28,487 nt of DNA from positions 1-28,487 of the forward strand of contig JASAOO010003203.1 in NCBI GenBank assembly GCA_030849075.1. Direction: 5' to 3'. Of the stretch, positions 1-9,658 are shown piece by piece. A program made the translations under genes and the position numbers. Positions within the stretch are counted from its first letter, which is position 1, and every line of letters begins with the position of its first letter. The notes below the pieces were generated by a model, which was given only the letters and a program-made list of their open reading frames with translations, was not told the origin of the DNA and did no database searches. Source of the stretch: Zelonia costaricensis. Lineage: Eukaryota > Euglenozoa > Kinetoplastea > Trypanosomatida > Trypanosomatidae.

Positions 1-1135
1 GCGTCAGTGAGAAACAGATACAGGCAGACACAAACACACACAGAAGTGAGTTCGTAGGGAATTTCGGTGCAAGGAGTGACGAAGCGAGAGGGGGGGATGG
101 AAAGAGAGCGAGTAGAGACGCATGGGGCCAGGAAAAAAAGAACGCGCCGACAGCGGGTGCTCTTCTGCCAAGAGCGGCGCAACGAAACGCGCACATCAAC
201 ACACCTACACGGGCGCTCTCTCAGAAGAGCGCCGACGCTCTCGCTCGCCACTGGTGGAAGCTGCCATGTGAAACCCTCACGCCGAGAGCAGGTGCAGAGC
301 GAAGCAGGCTGTGTGTGTATGTGTGTGCTAGATTGCATTTTCTTTTCTTTTTAACTGTCGTTGGATCGTCGCACGTTCGTTCAACGACATCGCATACATG
401 CCGCCGCGCCGAGCATCGTCCTAGCTGTCGCAAGCACACACTCACACACAGAAACATCCACACACACTACCAACCACACCGGCACACGCGCCACTTTCAC
501 AAAGCACGCTGCAAGCAGCAACCCAAGCAACCGTTGGAAAAAAAAAAAAGAAGGGGGACGGATGGAACCGGGAAAGCACGAGAGCTTCAGCACGACCAGC
601 AGCAGCAACAGTAGAAATCGGAAGAGCAGCAAGTGGCCAAGGCGCCACGGAAACCGCGCGCGTCAGCACATGACGGAGATCGAAGGCGACACACCGAGTA
701 GCGTAACGAGGAGCACGCTAAAAGGAGGAATTTGGCGTCTGCCCGAGCGAGCGGGAAAGCAAGACAGGAACAGCAACAAGCAGCAGCAGACAGCAGAGCG
801 TTGGAAGAGAGAGAGGAGAAAGGAGAGAGAGGGGAGGTTACAGGGAGAAACTAGGTGGCGGTATTGGCAATGGGTGGAGAGGGGACCTCCAGCACAACAT
901 AAAGGGGGCACGCGCACCGGTGCACACACACTCACACACACACACACACGCACACACACACACACTCACACACACACGGCGACTGGGAGTAAACGCGCCG
1001 CCTCCCTTCTCGATACGCGTGCACGACCCTGCGGATGCGGACAAGAAGAAAGCAGCCGGAGAGAGGGACTGGCACGACACTCGTGATGCCCCTCCCACCT
1101 CCCGATTAGACGGGGAATCTGCTTCTGGGGAGGGA
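1..1135. other. Spacer downstream of the phosphatase gene
   Basis: I see no convincing protein gene here. The plus strand is rich in A, G and CA, matching the other minus-strand spacers. It should carry the 3' untranslated region of the phosphatase and the start of the next spacer. A long (CA)n microsatellite lies at about 922-978. A minus-strand pyrimidine tract ending in CAG at 1030-1029 looks like a trans-splice acceptor only about 106 bases after the phosphatase stop codon. ORFs in this stretch are repeat-driven (His-Thr runs) and look random. Confidence 0.6.
922..978. repeat. (CA)n microsatellite, interrupted
   Basis: Imperfect CA dinucleotide run with a few CT and CG interruptions. It reads TG on the transcribed minus strand and would lie in the 3' UTR or spacer downstream of the phosphatase. 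Such runs recur across the window. Confidence 0.9.
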
Positions 1136-3070
1136 TCAGTTTTCAGGCCGGCGGATGTCGCCGAAGTAGGACTCCAAGATGGGATTGTTCACCATGTTGC
1201 GGTCGCGTGGCGGCATGCCGGTGTTGCGCGGCGCGGCTGCGGTGCCCGTCGACGACTTCCCCCCTGCCGCCGCAAGGTTGCCGCTGCCCTTGTTTTGCTC
1301 GCGGCCGGCCAAGGACGCCTGGGAGCCGGCGGAGGACAAGGGGCGCCGGAAGCTGTCGTAGGTCTTGAACTCAAGCTGGATGGCGGCCCCCGGGACCTGG
1401 GCAACGCCCCGCAGCATCGCGATGGCGCCCTTGTTGCAGTTCAGACCGCAGTAGTTAGGGGCCGAGAAGACCGTTACGACGAGGCCGTCTTGGTCCCACT
1501 GGAAGCCCGCCTTGACGCACTGGTGCGCACGCATAATGAACTGCATGCGCTGTGACTCCCCCAGCTGCTGCTCCGGCGATGCCGCCGCACCACCCGCTGC
1601 GGCGCCCGCCGATGACAGCCCCGCACGCTTGCTGGAGGCCACGGCGTCCTCCTCCGCCGCTTCACCCACTCGGCCTGGCGGAGCCTGCGTGGTGGCGGCG
1701 GTGTAGCCGTAGTTGGCGTCCAGAAAGCGGCGCGTGACGTCGGGGCCGAAGGAGTAGCCACAGCCCCGCATGTTCGTGCGGTAGCCCATCTGCTCGTTGG
1801 ACGGGTCCGACCAGAGCAGGCCGTCAACCATCTCGTGTGGGCCCCGGCGGCGCACGGGGCTGCTGAAGGCCTCTCGGGGGGAGCGGTCGGGGCTGCTGGA
1901 GCCGCTGCAGTCGCCGCTTGCCGGCGGCGTGATGGTCTCGCACCGACCGGTGCCGTACGTCTCGCGGCGCAGTCGGTGCAGCTGCGCGACCCGCTGCAGC
2001 ATCGGGCTCAGCCCCCCGTGGGTGCAGAAGAAGGAGCCGGCGGAACAGCGCACGACGGCGGCCAGGGGCAACCAGCAAAAGGCCGCGTTGAAGGACGTCC
2101 ACGAGTCCGTCTCGACATCGGCACCGTCCGACTCCGCCTCGCCGTGGTAGCACTGGCCGCCACACGACGACAGCCAAGCGCTCTGCGGGCTGAGCGGGTT
2201 GTGCCGGTCCGTGTCCGTCTGCTCCGCCCCCGCCTTCCCGGCGGCACTGGCACCGTCTTTATAGTCTGGCGCTGTTCGCCGCCCCCGCTGGATGAGCGAG
2301 GCCGCAGCACCGCCACTGCAGTAGTCGCCCCGCACGGTGTCGCGCACACCGCGCGGCACGGCGAAGAGCTTCGCCTGGCACTCCGCATAGAAGCCGTAGA
2401 GGCGACTCGTCTGCGCCTCCTCGTGGTTGCCGCGCAGTAGGAAGACGTGCTGCGGGTACTCGATCTTGAGCGCGAAGAGGAGCACGATCGTCTCGACCCC
2501 GCGTGGGCCGCGGTCCACGTAGTCGCCGAGGAACAAGAAGCGGATCAACTTGTCCGCGGCAGACGGAAGCTCGTTCTGGTCCTCGCGCCGCGACGCCCCA
2601 TGGCTGCTGGAGGACAGCGATGCGGAGTGCGACAGCGGCGCGGTCGGCGCGAGGTCGCGCTTGGCAACGGCCTCCTCGTCGTCTTGCTCCGTCGCCGCCG
2701 AGGCGGCCATTGACGCCTTGCGTGGCACCGGTGCCGTCTTTGCGAGCTGCACCGACAGCGCGCTGCGCAGGAGGTCGTTGAACTGGCCGTGGATGTCGCC
2801 GACCAGGACAAGCTCATCGGCGTCGCCGACAGAGAGGTCGAGCACGGCGGGCTCTCTGGCGAGCGCCGCCCTTGCATCGTCGCACAACTCCGCCACCTCC
2901 GCCGCGCCGCCGCGCAACACGTCCATAATGTCGACGTTGTTTATGTACGACAAATCGTAGTACCCGGCGAGCAGCTCGGAGATGACGTGGATGTACTTGT
3001 TGTGCGCCGGCAGCACCCGCGCGGGGTCGTAAAAGTAGTACAGGAACTCGCCATCGTCTACGTGAGACAT
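1136..3070 (-). CDS. PPP-family serine/threonine protein phosphatase with large insertions
   Basis: Encodes 644 aa. It is expected to hydrolyse phosphoserine/phosphothreonine using a two-metal centre, as PP1, PP2A and related enzymes do. The PPP signature motifs are in order: GDIHG (91-95), GDYVDRG (182-188), RGNHE (213-217), HGG (351-353), RAHQ (514-517) and SAPNYCG (536-542), so the metal and catalytic ligands seem intact. Classic catalytic subunits are about 300 aa; the extra length comes from insertions at about 110-172 (Ser/Ala-rich), 240-320, 375-412 and 457-508, plus a Ser/Gly/Ala-rich tail from about 575. The start (ATG at 3070) is chosen because a 50-base pyrimidine tract ends in AG at 3102-3101, just upstream, with no ATG between. 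An ORF extending to 3307 crosses that tract and is unlikely to be translated. The subfamily is not clear; it may be one of the divergent kinetoplastid PPPs. Confidence 0.93.
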   Translation of the reverse strand: MSHVDDGEFLYYFYDPARVLPAHNKYIHVISELLAGYYDLSYINNVDIMDVLRGGAAEVAELCDDARAALAREPAVLDLSVGDADELVLVGDIHGQFNDLLRSALSVQLAKTAPVPRKASMAASAATEQDDEEAVAKRDLAPTAPLSHSASLSSSSHGASRREDQNELPSAADKLIRFLFLGDYVDRGPRGVETIVLLFALKIEYPQHVFLLRGNHEEAQTSRLYGFYAECQAKLFAVPRGVRDTVRGDYCSGGAAASLIQRGRRTAPDYKDGASAAGKAGAEQTDTDRHNPLSPQSAWLSSCGGQCYHGEAESDGADVETDSWTSFNAAFCWLPLAAVVRCSAGSFFCTHGGLSPMLQRVAQLHRLRRETYGTGRCETITPPASGDCSGSSSPDRSPREAFSSPVRRRGPHEMVDGLLWSDPSNEQMGYRTNMRGCGYSFGPDVTRRFLDANYGYTAATTQAPPGRVGEAAEEDAVASSKRAGLSSAGAAAGGAAASPEQQLGESQRMQFIMRAHQCVKAGFQWDQDGLVVTVFSAPNYCGLNCNKGAIAMLRGVAQVPGAAIQLEFKTYDSFRRPLSSAGSQASLAGREQNKGSGNLAAAGGKSSTGTAAAPRNTGMPPRDRNMVNNPILESYFGDIRRPEN

Positions 3071-3100
3071 GACGGGTTGTGCGGCAGAGCGTCTCTCTGC

Positions 3101-3153
3101 CTTGCGAAAGAGAGACGGAGACGGCGGGAGGCCGGAGGAGAAGAAGAAAGCGC
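3101..3153 (-). promoter_or_regulatory. Probable spliced-leader acceptor of the phosphatase
   Basis: Reading the minus strand, about 50 bases of C/T-rich sequence end in CAAG; the AG is at 3102-3101, 30 bases before the start codon. A second tract ending in TACAG (AG at 3154-3153) is an alternative that would give an 82-base leader. Confidence 0.6.
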
Positions 3154-3154
3154 T

Positions 3155-5529
3155 GTATGGAGGTGGCAGAAGAGAACAAAAGAAAAAACGGAAAGAGAAG
3201 ATCGAAAGCTGCGTGAGCGAGGTAGGTGTCCAATCAGGTTCGCAGAGGTGGAGAAGAATGACTTCTTGCAACTGCGCAGCTGGCCGGTGCACCTTGTGAA
3301 ACAACAAAGCAGGGGGAGTGGGGGGCTTCTCCTTCCTCGTGCTTCCGCCAAAACACTGCAGTGTGTGCGTGATGTGCCCAGTCGGAAGCTATAGATGCAA
3401 AGAAGATCTAGAAGGGAAGCAAGAACTGGAAAACGAAGTTTCAGGCTCCCCAACAACGACCCACAAAAGCGAGGAGAGAAAAAACCACCTGCGCAGCGCA
3501 GCAGCAGCGTAACGACGCAAACAGGAGAATCGTGGCAGCGCCACCTCTGAGGCCAGTTCAGGTCAACTAAGAGAGCGACCCATAGAGGTGACGGAGCAGT
3601 CAGTGGCAAAACAGTGAGCTCGGCGCTGGGGGGAAAGAGACGTAAAACGGAAAGGAGAAGAAGAGGACGCGGGCCTCACCACGGAGGAACACCTGCACAG
3701 TCCACAGTGGGAGGGAGGTCCACGGCTGCGGAAGCGGAAGTTGACAGCCCGAGGGGGGAGGGGGGGGGGGGGCGAGGGCGAATAAGGACCGGCTAAGGCG
3801 TTCGTGAACAACCTTGGCGATGGTGCGTGTCTATGCGACGAGGGGAGCGGAAAACACAAAGGAAGGGAAAGAAGGGCTCTGGGGGAATTTTGCTTCTTGT
3901 TGTTGCCCTGTTGCGATCCACTACCACGCGAGCAAAAAAAAGAAACGTACAAGTACCGAAGCAAGAGAAAAAGCGGAACGCAGCAGGTAAAGGATGGGGA
4001 CGAAAGAAGAGCTGGGAAAGCGAGAGGCGGCCGCTTCGAGATGAACTGCGACGGCGACAAGTGCCACGTGCACACTCGGCCTTGGCAACACCCAAACAGC
4101 CTTTGCACCCTACCGGCACCGGAATAGCAGCGTCCCCCCAGCACGTCACGGCCAAAAACGTATTCGCTTCACAGCCAGTGGAAGCGTCTGATCGAGATGG
4201 GTGTGAAGGTGAGTGCTTACTGTACAAATGTTTCTTTCTTCTGCCTAGATGTGGGTCTGGCGGTGGTACTCTCGCGTTGTGAGTGCGCGGACCAGTGATG
4301 AGCTGCACGCTTTTTTTTCGTTTTTTTTGTTCGTTCGATGTGCCATCGATTTGGAGCCGTCGGCAAGGCGGGCGAGGATGTCAACGCGCAATGCAAAATG
4401 TGTGCGGTGGGGGGGAGCAGTCCAAGACCATTAGACGAGGTCGAGCACATTTGCTAGGAAAGGGAGGACGAAAGCTGCTGCAAAAACAAGCTATGCAGCG
4501 CTTCGACCGAGTAGTGGTGTGCCTGTTCGTCACACGACTGAGACACAGCCACGGTCTCTTAGCTGCCAGAAAGCGTCTGCTCGCCCGTCTCTTCCTCTTC
4601 ATCACGCTGGGCAGCAAGAAGAGAGGCTTCGAGTAACCGGGGACACCCCGGAGTCTCAGGCACTCCCGATGTAAACCTGATGCGGTTTTTTTTTGTTGTT
4701 CTTGTCGTTGTTGTTTCGTTTGTGACGGTGAGGAGCGGCGAGGATGGGGCGCGTCTCGTCGCTTCAGGCGCGCCAAACGAGCGCCGACGCGGGGAAAGCA
4801 AAGGTGACGGTCTTGAAAAACACCACGGAATGCGAAGCGGGCAGCTGGGGGAGGGGGGGTGGACGGGGGCGTGGCACGAGATGTGAGGCGGGGCAACGCG
4901 GAATTGACAACAACGCAGCAGACACGGCACAGACGAAGGGCAAAAAAAAGAGGAGAGGGGGGAACCTACGACACAGGTTCGCCACAGTGTAGCGAAAGGC
5001 ACTGTTCACAAGACAGTCGGAAAAAGGGGGAGGTTGATAGACAGCAGGAAGGGAAAAACAAACACGAGAAGAAAAGGAGCGAGAGAAGGAAGCCACGAGT
5101 TTTGTTTCACGCTCACCGAGGAGAGGAGGGGGGAAGGAGAAGGAGGAGAAGGAGGCGGGAGCCGCGATCTACTTTTCTTCTGGAACAATGAACCCTACAC
5201 AGCATCGTGTTTGCTGCTCTTGTTGTTTTTTGGTGCCGGCAAAACTTCCCCGCGCGGGGACCTCCCATGTGAAGTCGGTGAAGTGACGCGATGACAAGCA
5301 ACAGGACGACACAAAGGTCAAATGATGCAAAAAAAAAAAAGCAGGACACCCAGGAACGCAGCGCGTGTAGTCTCGGGCCCACAGAGCAGCAACTTGAAGA
5401 GAAGGCAAAACACAACTGAGGAAACATGGGCGGCGAAAACACAGGCGCACACCATAGTCGGGTAGAGGTCTGACAAGAGAAGCACAGACCTCCGCAAAGC
5501 CCGTACAGCGCACCGGTCCTTGCTGCGTT
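3155..5529. other. Long spacer between phosphatase and proline/acidic protein
   Basis: About 2.4 kb with a purine-rich plus strand (CT-rich on the minus strand) and homopolymers, including a 12-base A run at 5329-5340. It presumably carries the 3' UTR of the gene to its right and the leader region of the phosphatase. The only patch with balanced composition lies at about 4380-4680 and holds a small basic minus-strand ORF, listed separately. Confidence 0.6.
4381..4602 (-). CDS. Questionable small basic ORF (73 aa)
   Basis: ATG-initiated minus-strand ORF beginning MKRKRRASRR, basic and cysteine-containing in its middle (CIACFC around residues 36-41). A pyrimidine stretch ending CCCAG lies only 4 bases before the ATG, which is too close to be a comfortable acceptor. 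No family recognised. It lies in spacer and may be a chance ORF. Confidence 0.13.
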   Translation of the reverse strand: MKRKRRASRRFLAAKRPWLCLSRVTNRHTTTRSKRCIACFCSSFRPPFPSKCARPRLMVLDCSPPPHTFCIAR

Positions 5530-6783
5530 TCAAGAATCGTCTAAAAGGCCTTGCAGAGACAGCACCGCCACGCGCGTCTGCTGCAGCTGCAGCGACGTTG
5601 GTCGGAGAAGCTTGAGGTTGGGCCGCGGCGGCGCCATGGCTCCCTCGTCTGGCCACACGGCGGTCTCGCCTCCTTTGCCAGACCCAGATCGACTGGAGTG
5701 GTTGCCGATGCTGCTCTCCTCATCCTCCTCGCCCTCCTCATCCTCGTCCTCCTCTTCGCCGTCGGTGTCACCGTACGCCTCGCTGGAGTCGGTGGCGTCC
5801 TCCGTGGTGTCCTCCGTGTCGTCCTCGTCTGACGTCGCATCCCCCGAGCTGGTCGACGGGGCACGCTGCGCTGGACGGGCAGGCGGCGGCGGTGGTGGTG
5901 GTGGTGGTGGAACAAAGCGGCGCACCTTCACGCTCACCCCCCGCGTGTGCGCGGTGAGAAAGGCATTGAGGTCGGACGGCTCGGTGAGCAACAGGAGCTC
6001 GGTCGGCAGCACCAGCGGCTCGGCACCACCGTCGGCACGACTGTTGGCGGACTGTGACGGCGACGTCGAGGAGCCCGACGCGGGCGTCGGCGCAGACTTG
6101 GGCCGGCCCACGAGTACCTTCGCTACTTCGTCCGCGTCGCTCTCTGTGAACCCCCGCAGCTGCGCCCGCGACTCGAGCTGGGCACGCATCGTGGTGTACC
6201 ACAGGGCTTTGGACGAGCCCGGCTGCAGCCCGCAGAGAAGCAGCGCGTCCTCGTCGGCTAAGCCGTCCGCCACCGACGGCGTCGCACCCACATTCCAGGA
6301 CGCCCGGTGCGGCGACAAGCTCATCGTGATGACGGTGCTGGTCGCCTTGGCAGCTGAATGGGGCTGCGGCGGAGCCTGCGATGCCGTGCGCTGCTGGACT
6401 GTCGGTGCGCCTGTGCTACTGTCAGTCCGCGGCTGTGCAGGCCGCAGACGCGAATTACTACGGCCACTGCCACTGTCGCTGCTGCTGCGGCTGCTGCGTT
6501 GGGGGAAGACAGCCGCTGGTATACCTGTGCGGATCCCTCGCGCGGCACCGCCGCGACGTGCGCTGACGGGCGACGTCGGTGCGGCTGGCTGCTTGCGACG
6601 GGCTGCCGCGTCAGCCGCACCATTGCCAGTGCGGGCCGCCGCGCCGCCACCCGCTGGCCCTCCTGCTGCCTTCTTGGTTGGCTTTGACGGGAGCGGTCGT
6701 TTGGGGCTGAGCGATGGGGCGTCGCCGCGCCGCCGACCCGCAGGCACGCGGATCTGTGTAAGAGGGGGTAACTGCTTTACCAT
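5530..6783 (-). CDS. Low-complexity proline-rich and acidic protein of unknown function
   Basis: Encodes 417 aa. Residues 1-160 are basic and Ala/Gly/Pro/Ser-rich. A more ordered part (about 165-290) holds LADEDALLLCGLQPGSSKAL and, later, LPTELLLLTEPSDLNAFLTA. Then come a run of ten prolines (292-301), a Ser/Thr/Asp/Glu-rich acidic segment (about 308-358) and a C-terminal tail with APPRPNLKLLRP (384-395). I see no signal peptide, membrane segment or known domain. The ten-proline run could bind SH3/WW/EVH1-like domains or profilin, but that is inference. The start at 6783 is supported by a trans-splice acceptor (AG at 6805-6804) just upstream, which excludes the longer ORF to 6936. High GC at third positions and long continuity argue it is real. 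A five-codon upstream ORF overlaps the start codon. Confidence 0.85.
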   Translation of the reverse strand: MVKQLPPLTQIRVPAGRRRGDAPSLSPKRPLPSKPTKKAAGGPAGGGAAARTGNGAADAAARRKQPAAPTSPVSARRGGAARGIRTGIPAAVFPQRSSRSSSDSGSGRSNSRLRPAQPRTDSSTGAPTVQQRTASQAPPQPHSAAKATSTVITMSLSPHRASWNVGATPSVADGLADEDALLLCGLQPGSSKALWYTTMRAQLESRAQLRGFTESDADEVAKVLVGRPKSAPTPASGSSTSPSQSANSRADGGAEPLVLPTELLLLTEPSDLNAFLTAHTRGVSVKVRRFVPPPPPPPPPPARPAQRAPSTSSGDATSDEDDTEDTTEDATDSSEAYGDTDGEEEDEDEEGEEDEESSIGNHSSRSGSGKGGETAVWPDEGAMAPPRPNLKLLRPTSLQLQQTRVAVLSLQGLLDDS

Positions 6784-6794
6784 CTCCGCCGCAT
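6777..6794 (-). promoter_or_regulatory. Tiny upstream ORF overlapping the start codon
   Basis: ATG at 6794-6792 opens a five-codon frame (MRRRW, then TAA at 6779-6777). Its last sense codon and stop overlap the main ATG (6783-6781) of the proline/acidic protein in another frame. Given the acceptor at 6805-6804, this is the first ATG in the predicted mRNA, only about 9 bases from the spliced leader. It could lower or gate initiation at the main start, with leaky scanning or backward reinitiation allowing the main product. Confidence 0.5.
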
Positions 6795-6803
6795 GTGGCT
6801 TGT

Positions 6804-6859
6804 CTAAGGGAAAAAGGGAGTGGGGGGTGAGGTGAAGAAGGAAAAGAAAAAAAGAGCGG
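6804..6859 (-). promoter_or_regulatory. Spliced-leader acceptor of the proline/acidic protein
   Basis: On the minus strand a tract of about 54 mostly pyrimidine bases ends in CCCTTAG; the AG is at 6805-6804, leaving a predicted leader of about 20 bases before the start codon. Confidence 0.7.
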
Positions 6860-8543
6860 TCCAAGAAGGGTTTGTGAAAGAAAGATGACGCGGCGCCACG
6901 CGGCAGAACTTCTTGCAACCTGAAAAGACTACGCAAAAGGCAGTGTAACGAAGGGTGGGCACCGCGTCACGAGGCGACGAGGTCCCAGCCGACGCCTATA
7001 CACACCGCCCACGCAGAAACCTTGAACAAAGCCAAAAACAGAGAAACGGATGCTTGTCTTCGCAGCGTACAAGATCGCAAGCGGGAGGGAGAAGCAACAA
7101 CAAACAACAACAACGAATCGATGCACCTGTACCGCCCTCCGCACGAAGTCGGCAAACGACGAAAGGGACACAAACGAAAGAAAGCAGTGGCGGGGGGAGA
7201 GATGGGAAGGGGGAGCAGCGAGGTGGCGGGGCGGAGACAGCGGCGGCAAATCAGGAAGAGCTCGGAGGAGAAGGTCAACGAAACAACGAAATGGGAGGGT
7301 GAACCAAAGCGAGAGAGCGGAGAGGGGGGAGGGGGGAGCTGAGCCGTGCACGAAGGGAAAAGGGGGGGAGCGTCGTATAGAGATATACGTATATATATAT
7401 ACACATGTATATTGAGTGAGAGTGGCGCGAAGCGAAATAAAGTGCGCCAGCTGCGACACAGACAAAACCAGTACAACCCAATCGCGTGAGTCACAGAGCG
7501 CAACGGTGTGCACCAGGCGGCAGGCGGCAGCTATAAAGTCTTCAGGCCAACAGCCACAACAGCGGCGACAACAGACAGAGAAAGAACCGCAGCCAGGTGA
7601 ATGTGGTGCAATGAAAAAGAAAAAGGCAGAGAGTGTGGAGAGGCGGCCGTGCGATCGAACGGGGACACACACAAACACCCAACAAAAACACCGGCACTGC
7701 CCAGCTGTCTTCACAAACCAACAAAAAAATGACACCACGCAGGGCACACACAAGTCCAACCGAGAAGACGAGAAAGACAACGGAAAAACAAGCGGCGCTA
7801 AGAGAGACGGTCAGCTTGGGCTCGTGCGCAGCGGTGCACCAGCAACAACGAAAACAGAACCGAAGAAGAGAGAGAAGCTCTAAAGGCAGCAGAGAACGGG
7901 AAAGTGCGAGAGGCGAAGTGGTGGATCAGAAAAAAAAAGAAAAGAAGAGCTCTTTAAAGGCCCTGCGGATTTTAGAAAAAAGACAGAGGCGATGCGAAAG
8001 AGGTTCGTGAGGGTGGGAGCAGCGGTGGTTGCTGTCCTGTGCTGGTGGTTGGTGGCGGTGGTGGTGGCGGCTGTTTTACGCGTTGCCACGTTGGCCCTGC
8101 TGCTGCGCCTGTACGAGATGACGAGAGAGAGAGAGAGAGGGGTGAGAAAGCCGCACAGAAGAACAACAATGAAAAGACACACGGGGGCCGCGGCTCAAGG
8201 TACGATGGAGCAGCAGCTTGAGGCAGGCAGGGGGGGGAAGTACAGAGAGGGACAGGGGCCAGGGCCCTCGAACAAAAAGCTCAATAGAAACTGGATGCTG
8301 CCTATCCTTGAGTGAACAAAAGATGGCAGCCAAGATTGCTTCCTCGGTGCGGGGAGTGAGAGGGTTAGGATGCACTGAAGGAGTAGACGACGGAGAAAGG
8401 GAAAAGTCAACACCCTCTTGGCAGCTCAGATGGCGCTCTTCGTGCTTCACACTGCGTGCCCTGCCGTTTCTGTCGTGTCTCACCTGCCCTACTCGGCAGC
8501 ACGGACGTTGGAAAGTTGTGCTGGCTGTGAGCCGCCACGTACG
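6860..8543. other. Spacer without a convincing gene
   Basis: About 1.7 kb of purine-rich plus strand. Minus-strand ORFs here are Phe/Ser/Leu/Cys-rich translations of pyrimidine tracts and look non-coding. It contains an AT-repeat (7383-7412), an AG-repeat (about 8121-8140) and a GGTGGT-rich patch near 8040-8070. A minus-strand ORF at 8483-8076 opens with GTG and has no ATG. Confidence 0.55.
7383..7412. repeat. AT/TA microsatellite
   Basis: An alternating A/T run (ATATACGTATATATATATACACATGTATATT-like) inside an otherwise GC-rich spacer. It is the most AT-rich spot in the window. Confidence 0.85.
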
Positions 8544-9377
8544 TCACGTCGTCCAGTGAAGTGTAAAGTGAGCCCAGTAATCACTAAAGACGGAGCAACG
8601 ACCGCGTCGAAGCGCAACCTTCACCGCGGACAATCTCTGTGTTCGTGTTCTCTTTGTGTGCTGTCGTGTGAGACGTTCTCCTTGTTTTTTTTCCCCCCGC
8701 TGGTCCGTGACGAGGATCGCGAAACGGCGTGAGAGGGGAGGGAGTGAGGAAAGGGGGGAGGGGCGGAATGACAATACAAAATCGATGCAAGGACGCAGGC
8801 TATGTGGAAGGGAGGCGTTCCACTTCTCAGTAGTGTACACGCACTTACACTTGTGTGTAGCAGTGGAGAGGGTGGAGAGGAGACGCGCGTCGTCGTCACC
8901 GAAGAGAAGCAGAAGTGGACGGCCAGCAACAGGTGGAAGATGGAACAACACACGCCGTAGGTGGTGGCGTAGGATGGCTTCTGGGCCCTGCGTTTCCGAG
9001 GTCCGCGAGGCTCCTGTGGGTGGGAAGAGGAGGAGAGAGAGGGGGAAGGGCAGGAAGCGCTGCTCTTGCACCCGGACGCGAAGCAGTCCCGCTTTTCCAT
9101 GTCGTGGTGCCCTGTCGAGAAGCAGTCTTGCCATCACCTCGACGCAATCGGTGCTGTGTATGCGAAGCTCTGGAATCCGCGCACGCAGAAGAATGTCGGT
9201 GTCGCCGGTCGCCTCAGAGCAACAGACCTGGCGCAGCCTTGGCAGGACCAACGCTGTCAGCTTCCTCTCTTCTGCCCTCAGCCGGGTTTCTCGCGCGGCC
9301 TCTGATCGTTCGTACAAGGACAATGTCCCTTTTTTTTCCGCCTCCGCTGTTTGTGGCTTGGTTGATGAGCAAGACAT
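8544..9377 (-). CDS. Candidate hypothetical protein, frame uncertain
   Basis: A 277-aa minus-strand ORF from ATG at 9377. About residues 18-110 (roughly 9326-9050) have reasonable codon usage and read like a charged helical protein, with LYERSEAARETRLRAEERKL near the start. The remainder becomes rich in Leu, Pro, Phe and Ser, like translated spacer, so the real end may lie earlier than 8544. The ATG is the third in the predicted mRNA (acceptor AG at 9496-9495): an ATG-TAA pair and an ATG in another frame precede it. Another frame upstream also looks coding and crosses into this one at an A8 run near 9340. This suggests a frameshifted gene, a homopolymer sequencing error, or one short true ORF. 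No family recognised. Confidence 0.3.
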   Translation of the reverse strand: MSCSSTKPQTAEAEKKGTLSLYERSEAARETRLRAEERKLTALVLPRLRQVCCSEATGDTDILLRARIPELRIHSTDCVEVMARLLLDRAPRHGKAGLLRVRVQEQRFLPFPLSLLLFPPTGASRTSETQGPEAILRHHLRRVLFHLPPVAGRPLLLLFGDDDARLLSTLSTATHKCKCVYTTEKWNASLPHSLRPCIDFVLSFRPSPLSSLPPLSRRFAILVTDQRGEKKQGERLTRQHTKRTRTQRLSAVKVALRRGRCSVFSDYWAHFTLHWTT

Positions 9378-9494
9378 TCCGCTGACGGCACATGGTGCAC
9401 CCGATGTGGTTCCCGATGTAGGGCTCCGCGTGAGGCAGGTGAGTTCGGCCAGTCAGGCAAACCTGGTTTACATCCACGCACGACGGCGCACAAA
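9214..9494 (-). other. Coding-like frame with C-x2-C motif upstream of the candidate gene
   Basis: From the predicted acceptor this frame stays open to a stop at 9214. It reads CLTGRTHLPHAEPYIGNHIG followed by CTMC at about 9445-9375, then NVLLINQ. Composition and third-base GC look coding until about 9340, after which the neighbouring frame looks better. Its first ATG is at 9393, giving only 59 aa. The cysteine spacing would suit a small metal-binding or thiol site, but no family is recognised. Confidence 0.25.
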
Positions 9495-9540
9495 CTGAGA
9501 AGAGGCAACACACACACACAGAAAAAAAAAAAGCGCGGCA
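9495..9540 (-). promoter_or_regulatory. Probable spliced-leader acceptor
   Basis: On the minus strand a T11 run, TG repeat and CCTCTTCTC stretch end in AG at 9496-9495. It is followed by a leader holding an ATG-TAA start-stop pair (9473-9468). It supports a transcript covering the uncertain gene at 9.5-8.5 kb. Confidence 0.55.
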
Positions 9541-9658
9541 AGTGAAAAAGGGGGAGAGAGGAGAGCTGCAGTGGCGCCGTCTTGACCAAAACCGGGGCTT
9601 CGACAAAGGCACGTGAACGAGCTCCAGCGTGGGAAACAAGCGAAGCCGCAGGCGCCTG

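Noticed and set aside
920..2440. Plus-strand ORFs of about 200 aa, one opening in the CA repeat
   Set aside because: Antisense of the phosphatase and repeat translation.
5612..6835. 407-aa plus-strand ORF, Ser/Ala/Gly-rich
   Set aside because: Exact antisense of the proline/acidic gene; open only because of the GC-rich codons on the minus strand, and no plus-strand acceptor.
6929..7780. 283-aa minus-strand ORF rich in Cys, Phe, Ser and Leu
   Set aside because: Typical translation of pyrimidine-rich spacer; no domain and poor codon bias.
8360..8370. Single GGGTTAGG telomere-like word
   Set aside because: Isolated copy, no array, so not a telomere.
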